Part shown: positions 1-6,106 of the stretch, one piece after another | Numbering within the stretch: the stretch's first letter is position 1 | Layout of the letters: every line of letters starts with the position of its first letter | Source of the DNA: Betaproteobacteria bacterium | GTDB taxonomy: Bacteria > Pseudomonadota > Gammaproteobacteria > Burkholderiales > Sulfuriferulaceae | Assembly: GCA_003455595.1 (NCBI GenBank) | Contig: DMQT01000003.1 | Coordinates: 5,143 to 18,192, forward strand | Direction of reading: 5' to 3' | Length of the DNA stretch: 13,050 nt | Notes under the pieces: model-generated | Told to the model about the DNA's origin: nothing | The model's database searches: none | Seen by the model: only the letters and a program-made list of their open reading frames with translations | Position numbers and translations under genes: made by a program

Positions 1-257
1 TGCTGCAATGGTCCGAAACGCGGATCGCGGAACGCCGCCGCCAGCGCGTTGGCTTTGACGTCTGCCAGCAGCGAACGGTGCGCTCCCAACGTGCCGATAC
101 AGCCGCGCAGCTCGCCCTGCTGGGTCAGCGTAACGAAGCTGGCGCCGGGTACGTGCAAGCGCGGTGCGGATTCATCCGCACGCGTCGCACTACCCAAGGC
201 ATCGGTAATGGTCGCACGCGCAATGCCAAGCAGGGTTGTTCCCAGTTCAGCGGTCAT
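1..257 (-). CDS. amrA: AmmeMemoRadiSam system protein A (AMMECR1 domain), 3' end cut by window edge
   Basis: The first 85 codons are present; the rest lies beyond the left edge. The family signature is clear: LRGCIGTL at about residues 50-57, then DVKANALAAAFRDPRF at about 66-81, the conserved core of the AMMECR1 fold with its invariant Cys (about 53). The ATG at 257 lies inside the end of the Memo-like gene (11-bp overlap) and has GAGGA about 8 bases upstream, so the two are probably translationally coupled. AMMECR1 proteins are widespread in all domains, but their biochemical function is not established. In many bacteria they are encoded beside a Memo-like protein and a radical SAM protein, hence the system name. 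The radical SAM member is not visible here and may lie beyond the left edge. Family assignment is firm; function is unknown. Confidence 0.93.
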   Translation of the reverse strand, partial: MTAELGTTLLGIARATITDALGSATRADESAPRLHVPGASFVTLTQQGELRGCIGTLGAHRSLLADVKANALAAAFRDPRFGPLQ

Positions 258-1059
258 GGTCTTCATCCTCATAGAAAGCAAAGGCGGCGTAGCCCACCAC
301 CCGGCTTTTGTCACCGGCGGTATCGCCGGAGTTGCGCAAGTCGAGCAGTTCCGCTTGTAGGCCATGGCGTTGAGCCGCCTGCAGCAAGCCGTTGATTGGC
401 GTGGCACCGCACGCCTGCTCGTGACTGAGATCAGTGCGGAGATCGAGCACGGCCTGGGCGGTTGTTGCATCCAGATGTTGCGCGATGGTGTAGGGCAGGT
501 AGTGAGAAAGGTCGGAACTCACCATAATCAGGGTTTCATCGCCGCCCCATAGCCGTTCCAACACCTCGGCCACTTGCGCAGGGCTGGCGTCGCCTACCGC
601 CAGCGGGATCAGTTTGAACTCTCCCAGCACGCTTTGCAGAAACGGCAGGTGTACCTCCAGCGCGTGCTCTTGGGCATGGCAAGCATCGTTTACTGTGACT
701 TGCGGCAAATCGGCCAGTGTCGCTATCGCCTCCATATCCAGCATCACTTCGCCCAAAGGACTGGCAAACGCGCGGACGCTCGGCAGTGCCAAACCGTGCA
801 CCGGCACCCGGTGTACCGGCCCCAGCAGCACCACGCGGTGCACCTTGCCGCGTAGCGAGCGCAACCGGGCGTAGGCACTGGCGGCTATGGCGCCGGAATA
901 GACATAACCGGCGTGAGGCACGATTAGCGCCTTGGGCGCATGCATTTCCTCTGGAGGGTGGACATTTTCCAGTAGAGCCTGCACCTGGCCGGCCAGCAGC
1001 GTGGCTTCGGCCGGGTAGAACAATCCGGCAACGGCGGCCGGACGAATTTTGATAGACAT
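247..1059 (-). CDS. amrB: AmmeMemoRadiSam system protein B (Memo-like)
   Basis: A 270-residue protein of the MEMO1 family, close to the usual length. Visible family blocks are VPHAGYVYSGA (about residues 48-58), LLGPVHRV (78-85), HALEVHLPFL (132-141), SSDLSHYLPY (181-190) and ACGATPI (216-222). His49, His83 and Cys217 match the His/His/Cys set reported to bind metal in human MEMO1. The fold is related to extradiol dioxygenases. The frame stays open to 1128, but the ATG at 1059 is preferred: it has AAGGA about 6 bases upstream, and the sequence begins with the typical IRPAAVAGLFYPA block near the N terminus. It overlaps amrA by 11 bp. The physiological role of bacterial Memo proteins is not established; a redox or radical-based partnership with AMMECR1 and a radical SAM enzyme is inference from gene neighbourhood. 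Confidence 0.93.
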   Translation of the reverse strand: MSIKIRPAAVAGLFYPAEATLLAGQVQALLENVHPPEEMHAPKALIVPHAGYVYSGAIAASAYARLRSLRGKVHRVVLLGPVHRVPVHGLALPSVRAFASPLGEVMLDMEAIATLADLPQVTVNDACHAQEHALEVHLPFLQSVLGEFKLIPLAVGDASPAQVAEVLERLWGGDETLIMVSSDLSHYLPYTIAQHLDATTAQAVLDLRTDLSHEQACGATPINGLLQAAQRHGLQAELLDLRNSGDTAGDKSRVVGYAAFAFYEDEDHDR

Positions 1060-1143
1060 GCTGCTTCCTTGATAAACCTTACTGATGTGATGGATATGGC
1101 GCTTGTCCCCGTTTTTACAATAGGCCATTGCGAAAATTGCGTG

Positions 1144-1186
1144 GCTTGCGCTACGCCGGGTTCCAATGGCATTGCTTGCGCTACGC
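1144..1186. repeat. Direct repeat, two copies of a 13-bp unit
   Basis: GCTTGCGCTACGC occurs at 1144-1156 and again at 1174-1186, a 30-bp period, in the gap between the divergent amrB and ispD genes. Both copies are followed by a similar short purine-rich stretch. This could be a small dispersed intergenic repeat or a pair of regulator sites. The second copy contains the TTGCGC that could act as a -35 box toward ispD. Confidence 0.6.
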
Positions 1187-1205
1187 TAGGCTCTCGCCGG
1201 ATAAT
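1176..1205 (+). promoter_or_regulatory. Possible sigma70-type promoter for ispD-ispF-thpR
   Basis: TTGCGC (1176-1181) and GATAAT (1200-1205) are 18 bp apart. A start about 7 bases after the -10 would leave only a very short leader before the ispD ATG candidates at 1220 and 1229. Each box is a partial match and the -35 sits within a repeat copy, so this is a weak prediction. Confidence 0.25.
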
Positions 1206-1219
1206 CGGCGTCTTTACGT

Positions 1220-1924
1220 ATGCGAACCATGCCTGAACATTACGCCCTGATTCCTGCAGCGGGCAGCGGCACCCGCATGGGTGAGTGCTTGCCCAAACAG
1301 TATCTTGAACTGGCGGGCAAGCCGATGATTTATCACGCTTTGCGGCGGTTCGTGGAGACACCCCGCATTCGCCGCGTGTATGTGGTGATTGCCGCCGAAG
1401 ACAAGCGCTGGGACAGCTACGACTGGTGCGAATTTGCACCCAGGCTGACAGTATTGCGCTACGGTGGCGCCACCCGTGCCGACAGCGTGCGCAACGGTCT
1501 GGCGGCGATGGCAGGCGAGGTGGCGGCGCAAGACTGGGTACTGGTGCATGATGCCGCGCGTCCGTGTCTATCGGCGGCACAGCTTGAGCACCTGCTGGAT
1601 GCGGCGGGCAATGACCCGGTAGGCGGCTTGCTTGCGGTGCCGGTGGCCGATACGCTCAAACGCGCCGATGCGACGCAGCGTGTCAGCGCCACCGAGCCTC
1701 GCGCAGGTTTGTGGCAGGCACAAACACCGCAGATGTTCCGCCATGCCATGCTGCTGCAGGCGTTGCAGCAGGCTGATGCGGCCATGATTACCGACGAGGC
1801 AAGCGCAATCGAGGCGCTGGGTCATCGCCCTTTGCTGGTGGCGGCGGACAACAGCAATTTCAAAGTGACTTACCCGCGCGACCTGCATCTGGCACGTTTG
1901 ATCCTGGAGAACCCGCATGACTGA
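1220..1924 (+). CDS. ispD: 2-C-methyl-D-erythritol 4-phosphate cytidylyltransferase
   Basis: IspD joins MEP and CTP to form CDP-methylerythritol in the cytosol, the third step of the non-mevalonate isoprenoid pathway. The 234-residue length fits the family (E. coli about 236). Nucleotide-binding [10 protein letters not shown] is at residues 12-21, followed by LPKQY (24-28), ADSVRNGL (87-94), VHDAARP (109-115), TLKRA (145-149), ITDEASA (190-196) and FKVTYPRD (214-221); the Lys in the last block corresponds to a substrate-contacting Lys in E. coli IspD. Two ATG starts are possible, 1220 and 1229, and the second would begin [12 protein letters not shown]. Neither has a recognisable Shine-Dalgarno sequence, so the start is uncertain by three residues. 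It is the first gene of a tight ispD-ispF-thpR run and overlaps ispF by 8 bp. Confidence 0.96.
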   Translation: MRTMPEHYALIPAAGSGTRMGECLPKQYLELAGKPMIYHALRRFVETPRIRRVYVVIAAEDKRWDSYDWCEFAPRLTVLRYGGATRADSVRNGLAAMAGEVAAQDWVLVHDAARPCLSAAQLEHLLDAAGNDPVGGLLAVPVADTLKRADATQRVSATEPRAGLWQAQTPQMFRHAMLLQALQQADAAMITDEASAIEALGHRPLLVAADNSNFKVTYPRDLHLARLILENPHD

Positions 1925-2408
1925 TTTACGTATTGGCCATGGTTTTGACGTGCACGCCTTTGCCGAGCAGCGCAAACTCATTATCGGCGGCGTGGAGATT
2001 GCGTATCCGTTTGGTCTGGCCGGGCATTCCGATGCCGATGTTTTGCTGCACGCGATTTGCGATGCGCTGCTGGGCGCGGCGGGGCTGGGTGACATCGGCC
2101 GTCATTTCCCCGACACCGACATACGTTTCAAAGGTATCGACAGCCGCCAATTATTGCGCGAAGTGGCGCGTCTGCTGGACGAACGCGGGTATGGCGTGGT
2201 CAATGTAGATACCACCATCATCGCTCAGGCACCGAAAATGGCACCGCATATTGCGCTGATGCAGGCCAACATCGCGGCAGATTTGGGAGTTGCAGCGGAG
2301 GCTGTTAACGTCAAGGCCACCACCACGGAAAAACTCGGTTTTACCGGGCGTGGCGAAGGCATCGCCGCCGAAGCGGTGTGTTTGCTGACGCGGCACGTTA
2401 GTGGATAA
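1917..2408 (+). CDS. ispF: 2-C-methyl-D-erythritol 2,4-cyclodiphosphate synthase
   Basis: IspF cyclises CDP-ME 2-phosphate to MEcPP with release of CMP; the family acts as a homotrimer. The 163-residue protein has GHGFDVHAF at residues 7-15, where Asp11 and His13 are expected metal ligands. [12 protein letters not shown] (35-46) supplies the third ligand, His45. [11 protein letters not shown] (58-68) and [15 protein letters not shown] (135-149) are the nucleotide and substrate pocket signatures. The ATG lies within the last codons of ispD (8-bp overlap), an arrangement typical of ispDF pairs, which are sometimes fused. IspE, which acts between them, is not in the window. The stop overlaps the GTG start of thpR. 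Confidence 0.97.
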   Translation: MTDLRIGHGFDVHAFAEQRKLIIGGVEIAYPFGLAGHSDADVLLHAICDALLGAAGLGDIGRHFPDTDIRFKGIDSRQLLREVARLLDERGYGVVNVDTTIIAQAPKMAPHIALMQANIAADLGVAAEAVNVKATTTEKLGFTGRGEGIAAEAVCLLTRHVSG

Positions 2409-2937
2409 ACAAGCCACCACGCTGCGTGTGTTTTTTGCGTTGTGGCCGGACAGCGCGTTGCAAACCGCGCTGCACAATATGGGAAGCGATCTCAACGCCG
2501 GTTGCGGCGGGCGTGGCGTGCGCCCGGAAACCATCCACCTCACCCTGGCGTTTATCGGGGCGCTGCCGGCTGACCGATTAGAAGCGCTATACGCCGCAGC
2601 GGTACGGGTCAGTACACCGGCATTCGATTGGCAAGTCGATCAACTCGGCTACTGGCGCCGCAATCAGCTACTCTGGGCAGGCACAAGCCAGCCGCCCGAG
2701 GCGCTCGGCCGTCTGGTCAGTCACTTGCATGCCGCGCTCAACGACGCCGGCCTGGCTTTTGACGACAGCAAACCGTTCGCTCCGCACATTACGCTATTGA
2801 GAAAAGCCCACTGCAAAGCGCTTGTACAGCCTCCCCAGGCATTGTATTGGCAGGTACGCGAGTTTGTTCTGGTGCAATCGGAAACCACGGATAAGGGCGC
2901 TAGCTATCGCGTGATGCGGCGCTGGCCGTTAGTGTGA
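2401..2937 (+). CDS. thpR: RNA 2',3'-cyclic phosphodiesterase (2H phosphoesterase, LigT/ThpR family)
   Basis: A 178-residue 2H phosphoesterase. Its two catalytic motifs are HLTL at residues 46-49 and HITL at 129-132. RVFFALWP at 9-16 is the characteristic N-terminal strand of ThpR. The family hydrolyses 2',3'-cyclic phosphate ends of RNA to 2'-phosphates and was first known as a 2'-5' RNA ligase. The start is GTG at 2401, overlapping the TAA of ispF by 8 bp; no ATG lies close enough to keep the conserved N-terminal strand, and no clear ribosome binding site is seen, so translation probably depends on ribosomes leaving ispF. Its place behind ispD-ispF suggests co-transcription, but no metabolic link is evident. 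Confidence 0.92.
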   Translation: MDKQATTLRVFFALWPDSALQTALHNMGSDLNAGCGGRGVRPETIHLTLAFIGALPADRLEALYAAAVRVSTPAFDWQVDQLGYWRRNQLLWAGTSQPPEALGRLVSHLHAALNDAGLAFDDSKPFAPHITLLRKAHCKALVQPPQALYWQVREFVLVQSETTDKGASYRVMRRWPLV

Positions 2938-2940
2938 CAC

Positions 2941-2962
2941 CCCCACCTGCAGGCAGGTGGGG
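2941..2962. terminator. GC-rich hairpin between convergent genes
   Basis: CCCCACCTG and CAGGTGGGG form a perfect 9-bp stem around a 4-base loop, 3 bases after the thpR stop and 7 bases before the stop of the minus-strand gene. Neither side has a run of T, so it is not a classical intrinsic terminator. It may act bidirectionally or as a 3' end-stabilising structure for either transcript. Confidence 0.45.
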
Positions 2963-2969
2963 CAGATGC

Positions 2970-3410
2970 TTACAGATAGATGCAGTGTTCCAGATGTCCG
3001 CTCAATTGTTTTGGCGTGACGCGGGTGTAATCCTTTTCTATGGTATCGCTGACCAGATTACGTACATGACCGGTCAGGCGCTGGTTGAGCACCCCGATAA
3101 AAGGTGAAGATGCGACCATAATCAGCCGTTCATAATGATTCGCGGCACGACCCGATTCCAGCGTTTTGGACAATTCCAGTGCGAAAAGGTCGGCTTCATG
3201 CTGTTTCGGATCGGTGGCGGATACAAACGAACCATGGCCGTTGCCCGAGCCGGGATTATGGCCGGGGCGATCGGTGACCAATGCCGAGGCTTTTTCACGG
3301 CTGGCAGGATGAGCGATTTCCTTGATGAGTTTTAGGCCCTGTTTGGGACCGGAGTTGGCATAGAGAAATGCAAGACTGGCATTGGCAACGACGATCCAGG
3401 TAGTGGTCAT
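2970..3410 (-). CDS. Host attachment protein family (Host_attach)
   Basis: A 146-residue soluble protein resembling the family annotated as 'protein required for attachment to host cells', which has been related to bacterial eRF1-like domains. The N terminus TTTWIVVANASLAFLYA (residues 2-18) is the typical opening strand of the family. It is followed by the SREKASALVTDRPG block (37-50), a Gly-rich polar loop (51-62), the helix HEADLFALEL (71-80), YERLIMVASSPFIGVL (93-108) and KDYTRVTPKQL (126-136). There is no signal peptide or membrane segment, so despite the name it is probably cytoplasmic. The ATG at 3410 is chosen for the strong AGAGGA 4-5 bases upstream; an in-frame codon at 3425 would add only five residues. 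The gene appears monocistronic, with an AT-rich region upstream. The real function is unknown; the name comes from early genetic work and should not be taken literally. Confidence 0.8.
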   Translation of the reverse strand: MTTTWIVVANASLAFLYANSGPKQGLKLIKEIAHPASREKASALVTDRPGHNPGSGNGHGSFVSATDPKQHEADLFALELSKTLESGRAANHYERLIMVASSPFIGVLNQRLTGHVRNLVSDTIEKDYTRVTPKQLSGHLEHCIYL

Positions 3411-3605
3411 GTTTCCTCTTTTCATCCATCAATGACGCGCAAGCAGGCACACAAAACAGCCCAAGCAGGCCGAAAATATATTAAAGCTGTTTATAATATT
3501 TCAGTTTCAAGCATCTGATTTAAATGTGCTGTTTAGCTAATGTGCTTGCGGATGTCGGGTTAAGTAATTGTTGCATTATTAAACCTAGCACCGGATCGCC
3601 GCGCG
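3411..3605. promoter_or_regulatory. AT-rich gap upstream of the host-attachment-family gene
   Basis: This 195-bp gap lies upstream of the minus-strand gene ending at 2970 and downstream of mnmH. It holds a notably AT-rich core (about 3473-3505) with several -10-like hexamers on the minus strand, including TATTAT, TATAAA and TAATAT, and an imperfect inverted repeat of two 12-base arms around GCTG. Short direct repeats AAGCAGGC (3441-3448, 3463-3470) and AATGTGCT (3523-3530, 3539-3546) are also present. I could not pair a good -35 with any -10, so the promoter is not pinned down. No convincing small gene is seen. Confidence 0.4.
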
Positions 3606-4655
3606 TCAAGGCTGCGTGTGTATCTGTTTTGCGGCGGCACTAAAACCGGCTGGGCTGATGTCGTCGATCAGCACCGCCGGGGTTTGCGTATAAGCGGGAA
3701 AATTGCGCAGCGTGGATTTGGCATAAGCCGGGTCGTAGTGGTACTGCAACAGCAATAACACCAGTTCATCCCAGGCATGCTGCGCCGCCAGTGCGTTCCA
3801 GTGGGCGATGACTTCATGGCCGTAGAGGCCGACCAGGCAATCGAGCTTGGCTTGCAATGCCGCCGGGTCGTTCAAAAAGTGCACATATTCCTGCTTTAAT
3901 AATGCCACCCTGAGTGGCGTCGCAACTTCGATACGCACACATTCGCCCGCTCGCATCTGTGCCAGCAACGCATCCGGTACGCGTAATACGCCGATTTTCT
4001 TGCTTTCGGCTTCCACATACACCGGCTGGGTCGGGTCAAACTGCTTCAGCGTCCAGCTTAACTGGCTGTCGAACATTTTTTGCGTCGGTTGCGGCGCGTC
4101 GGGCAGATTGCCGAGCACTGAGCCGCGATGGGCAGCCAGGCCTTCCAGATCAAGCACTTGTGCGTCGGCTTCTGCCAGCGCCTGTAACAGGCGGCTCTTG
4201 CCCGAGCCGGTTGGGCCGCATACCACGCGAAAGTGAAACTGCGCGGGTAAGCGCGCCAGATCAGCCACGACCGATGCACGATAGGCCTTGTAACCGCCTT
4301 CGAGTTGCGCCACGTCAAAGCCGATTTGTTTGAGAATGTGCGCCATCGCGCCACTGCGATTGCCGCCGCGCCAGCAATATATCAAAGGTTTCCAGGTGCG
4401 CGGCTTGTCGATGAAGTGAGTTTCGATATGGCGTGCAATGTTGTGCGACACCAGCGCCGCACCGATTTTTTTGGCGTCGAATGCGGAAACCTGCTTGTAA
4501 AGTGTACCGATACGGACGCGCTCGGCGTCGTCCAGCACCGGAAAATTCAGCGCGCCGGGAATATGATCCAAGGCAAATTCACCGGGTGAACGGACGTCGA
4601 TAATCTCGTCAAATTCAGACAGCTGTGCTACGTTTGCAGACGGTGCCAGTTTCAT
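3606..4655 (-). CDS. mnmH: tRNA 2-selenouridine synthase
   Basis: MnmH (SelU/YbbB) replaces the sulfur of 2-thiouridine at wobble position 34 of certain tRNAs (Lys, Glu, Gln) with selenium, using selenophosphate and passing through a geranylated intermediate. The 349-residue protein (E. coli about 364) has an N-terminal rhodanese domain with IIDVRSPGEFALDHIPGA (residues 18-35) and the active-site loop YCWRGGNRSG (93-102), whose Cys94 is the expected catalytic Cys. A P-loop domain follows with CGPTGSGKS (146-154). The ATG at 4655 starts right at the conserved MKLAPS-rhodanese region. The frame stays open to 4826, but that extension would overlap selD and has no family sequence. No clear Shine-Dalgarno precedes 4655. 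The divergent selD next door makes its selenium donor. Confidence 0.94.
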   Translation of the reverse strand: MKLAPSANVAQLSEFDEIIDVRSPGEFALDHIPGALNFPVLDDAERVRIGTLYKQVSAFDAKKIGAALVSHNIARHIETHFIDKPRTWKPLIYCWRGGNRSGAMAHILKQIGFDVAQLEGGYKAYRASVVADLARLPAQFHFRVVCGPTGSGKSRLLQALAEADAQVLDLEGLAAHRGSVLGNLPDAPQPTQKMFDSQLSWTLKQFDPTQPVYVEAESKKIGVLRVPDALLAQMRAGECVRIEVATPLRVALLKQEYVHFLNDPAALQAKLDCLVGLYGHEVIAHWNALAAQHAWDELVLLLLQYHYDPAYAKSTLRNFPAYTQTPAVLIDDISPAGFSAAAKQIHTQP

Positions 4656-4707
4656 GATGTTGGTGCAATGAATCGAATCAAGCAGTTTATACGAGAGGGT
4701 AACAACA
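4656..4707. promoter_or_regulatory. Short divergent mnmH/selD intergenic region with selD ribosome binding site
   Basis: Only 52 bp separate the two start codons. GAGAGGG at 4693-4699 is a good Shine-Dalgarno for selD. No well-spaced -35/-10 pair fits within the gap in either direction, so the promoters probably reach into the 5' coding part of the opposite gene or are weak. A shared control of both genes is possible but not shown. Confidence 0.45.
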
Positions 4708-5769
4708 ATGAACGACTCCTTGGCGCAGCCTGCCATCCGACTGACCCAGTTTTCGCACGGCGGCGGCTGCGGTTGCAAAATCGCCCCGGCGGTATTGTCG
4801 GAAATTCTAACCCGCTCGGGTGCCAAACATCTGTTGCCACCGGCGTTATTGGTCGGTACCGAATCTAGCGACGACGCGGCGGTGTATCAGCTGAATGACA
4901 GCCAGGCGATTGTTGCCACCACCGATTTTTTCATGCCGATTGTGGACGACGCGTTTGATTTTGGTCGCATCGCGGCCACCAATGCCATTTCCGATGTATA
5001 CGCCATGGGCGGTACGCCGATTTTTGCGCTTGCCATCGTCGGCATGCCGATCGGCAAGTTGCCGGTCGAAACCATTCAGCAAATCCTCGCGGGTGGGGAG
5101 TCGGTATGTACTGCGGCGGGCATTCCTATTGCCGGCGGCCACTCGATCGACGCGCAGGAACCGATTTATGGCCTGGTCGCAATCGGCGTGGTTCACCCAA
5201 AACGCGTCAAGCGTAATGACCAGGCACGCGCGGGCGATGTGTTGATTCTGGGCAAGCCGCTAGGCGTGGGCGTAATGAGCGCCGCGCTGAAAAAAGGCGA
5301 GCTATCCGATGCGGGTTATGCGCAGATGCTGGCCAGCACCACACAGTTGAATACGCCCGGCAGCCAGTTGGCTGAAATGGAGGGCGTGCATGCCATGACC
5401 GACGTCACCGGTTTTGCGCTGCTCGGGCATTTGCTGGAAGTGTGCCGTGGGTCAAAGCTGCGTGCCGAGATCGACTTTGCGCGCTTGCCATTTTGGAGCG
5501 AGGCGCGTGCACTGGCAGAACAGGGCTATGTGACGGGGGCTGCAGCGCGTAACTGGCAGAGCTACGGCCATGATGTGCAACTTGAAGCGACGTTGCCAGA
5601 GTGGCAAAAAAATCTGCTGAGCGATCCGCAGACCAGTGGCGGTTTGTTGGTCGCCTGCGCGCCGGAGGCAGCGGCGGCGGTGTTGGCGGTATTCAAGGCG
5701 CAAGGTTTTGAATACGCCTGCGCCATCGGGCAGTTACAGGCAGGTACCAGTACGGTGCTGGTGCGTTGA
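4708..5769 (+). CDS. selD: Selenide, water dikinase (selenophosphate synthetase)
   Basis: SelD makes selenophosphate from selenide and ATP, the selenium donor for both selenocysteine and 2-selenouridine. The 353-residue protein matches the family from end to end. The catalytic loop GGGCGCK holds Cys21, Cys23 and Lys24; this is the Cys form, with TGC codons and no in-frame TGA for selenocysteine. Further signatures are DDAAVY (55-60), TTDFFMPIVD (71-80), FGRIAATNAISDVYAMGG (85-102), GGHSIDAQEP, MTDVTGFALLGHL and DPQTSGGLL (306-314), all belonging to the PurM-like AIR synthase fold. The start at 4708 has GAGAGGG nine bases upstream. Beside mnmH this indicates at least a tRNA selenation use of selenium; selA and selB are not in the window, so selenoprotein synthesis cannot be judged here. 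Confidence 0.97.
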   Translation: MNDSLAQPAIRLTQFSHGGGCGCKIAPAVLSEILTRSGAKHLLPPALLVGTESSDDAAVYQLNDSQAIVATTDFFMPIVDDAFDFGRIAATNAISDVYAMGGTPIFALAIVGMPIGKLPVETIQQILAGGESVCTAAGIPIAGGHSIDAQEPIYGLVAIGVVHPKRVKRNDQARAGDVLILGKPLGVGVMSAALKKGELSDAGYAQMLASTTQLNTPGSQLAEMEGVHAMTDVTGFALLGHLLEVCRGSKLRAEIDFARLPFWSEARALAEQGYVTGAAARNWQSYGHDVQLEATLPEWQKNLLSDPQTSGGLLVACAPEAAAAVLAVFKAQGFEYACAIGQLQAGTSTVLVR

Positions 5770-5778
5770 TATTCCGCG

Positions 5779-5961
5779 TCAGTTGAGTTTGCTTAAAAAC
5801 GCCTGATACGCCGCTTCGTCGGACGCGCGGCGTCCCGCTTCTGCGCGCCGGTCCACGCCCAGATAAGGTTCATTTCGCTGCAGTTGTGCGATTGGACTGC
5901 GCCGTTCATTCAGGCGCCTTTCAATCGGGATAAACTCGACTTCATAGCTAGGTAAATTCAT
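5779..5961 (-). CDS. Small hypothetical protein with Arg-Arg repeats
   Basis: I do not recognise this protein. From the ATG at 5961 it is 60 residues; GAGAGG lies five bases upstream. An ATG at 5976 (65 residues, AGGGGG upstream) is also possible. Four Arg-Arg pairs (residues 15-16, 20-21, 38-39, 44-45) sit in repeated contexts such as ERRLNERR and GVDRRAEAGRR, followed by an acidic-to-helical tail SDEAAYQAFLSKL. The Arg-pair pattern recalls short low-complexity RR...DRR...RR segments found in various proteobacterial small or linker proteins, which gives no function. It has no signal peptide, membrane segment or Cys. It faces selD tail to tail with a 9-bp gap and lies downstream of tesA on the same strand, separated by about 145 bp. 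A candidate extended -10 promoter is at 6027-6035, so it may be an independent unit. The ribosome site and open frame make it likely to be real. Confidence 0.6.
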   Translation of the reverse strand: MNLPSYEVEFIPIERRLNERRSPIAQLQRNEPYLGVDRRAEAGRRASDEAAYQAFLSKLN

Positions 5962-6026
5962 AACCACCTCTCGCATCCAATGCCCCCTGTACTTTATTAC
6001 TTTACTGTTGAAATCGACATTGGTTG

Positions 6027-6035
6027 AGCATAGCA
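6027..6035 (-). promoter_or_regulatory. Possible extended -10 promoter of the small RR protein gene
   Basis: Reading the minus strand, TGC is followed directly by TATGCT, an extended -10 arrangement, about 50-65 bases before the two candidate start codons. No good -35 is seen at 16-18 bp. Weak prediction. Confidence 0.25.
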
Positions 6036-6106
6036 CTGGACGCCGTTTTCGACTACCCGATTTGTTCAATCTATCAAAGCCTTAGTTAGCAGTGCCTCAC
6101 ACCGGT

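Noticed and set aside
1144..1186. Start of a CRISPR-like array
   Set aside because: There are only two 13-bp copies with a 17-bp gap, which is too short and too few for CRISPR repeats.
924..1580. Long minus-strand open frame antisense to the ispD 5' region
   Set aside because: It overlaps both amrB and ispD, has Pro/Arg/Ser-rich shadow composition and no family features; amrB explains its downstream part in another frame.
2941..2962. Hairpin as a classical Rho-independent terminator
   Set aside because: The stem is strong but there is no T-run after it on either strand, so it is listed only as a possible terminator.
4768..4779. Possible selenocysteine codon in selD
   Set aside because: The catalytic loop is encoded by TGC codons; no in-frame TGA occurs there, so no recoding is needed.
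4656..4826. N-terminal extension of mnmH
   Set aside because: The frame is open, but the added sequence overlaps selD and has no rhodanese or family sequence; the protein begins properly at 4655.
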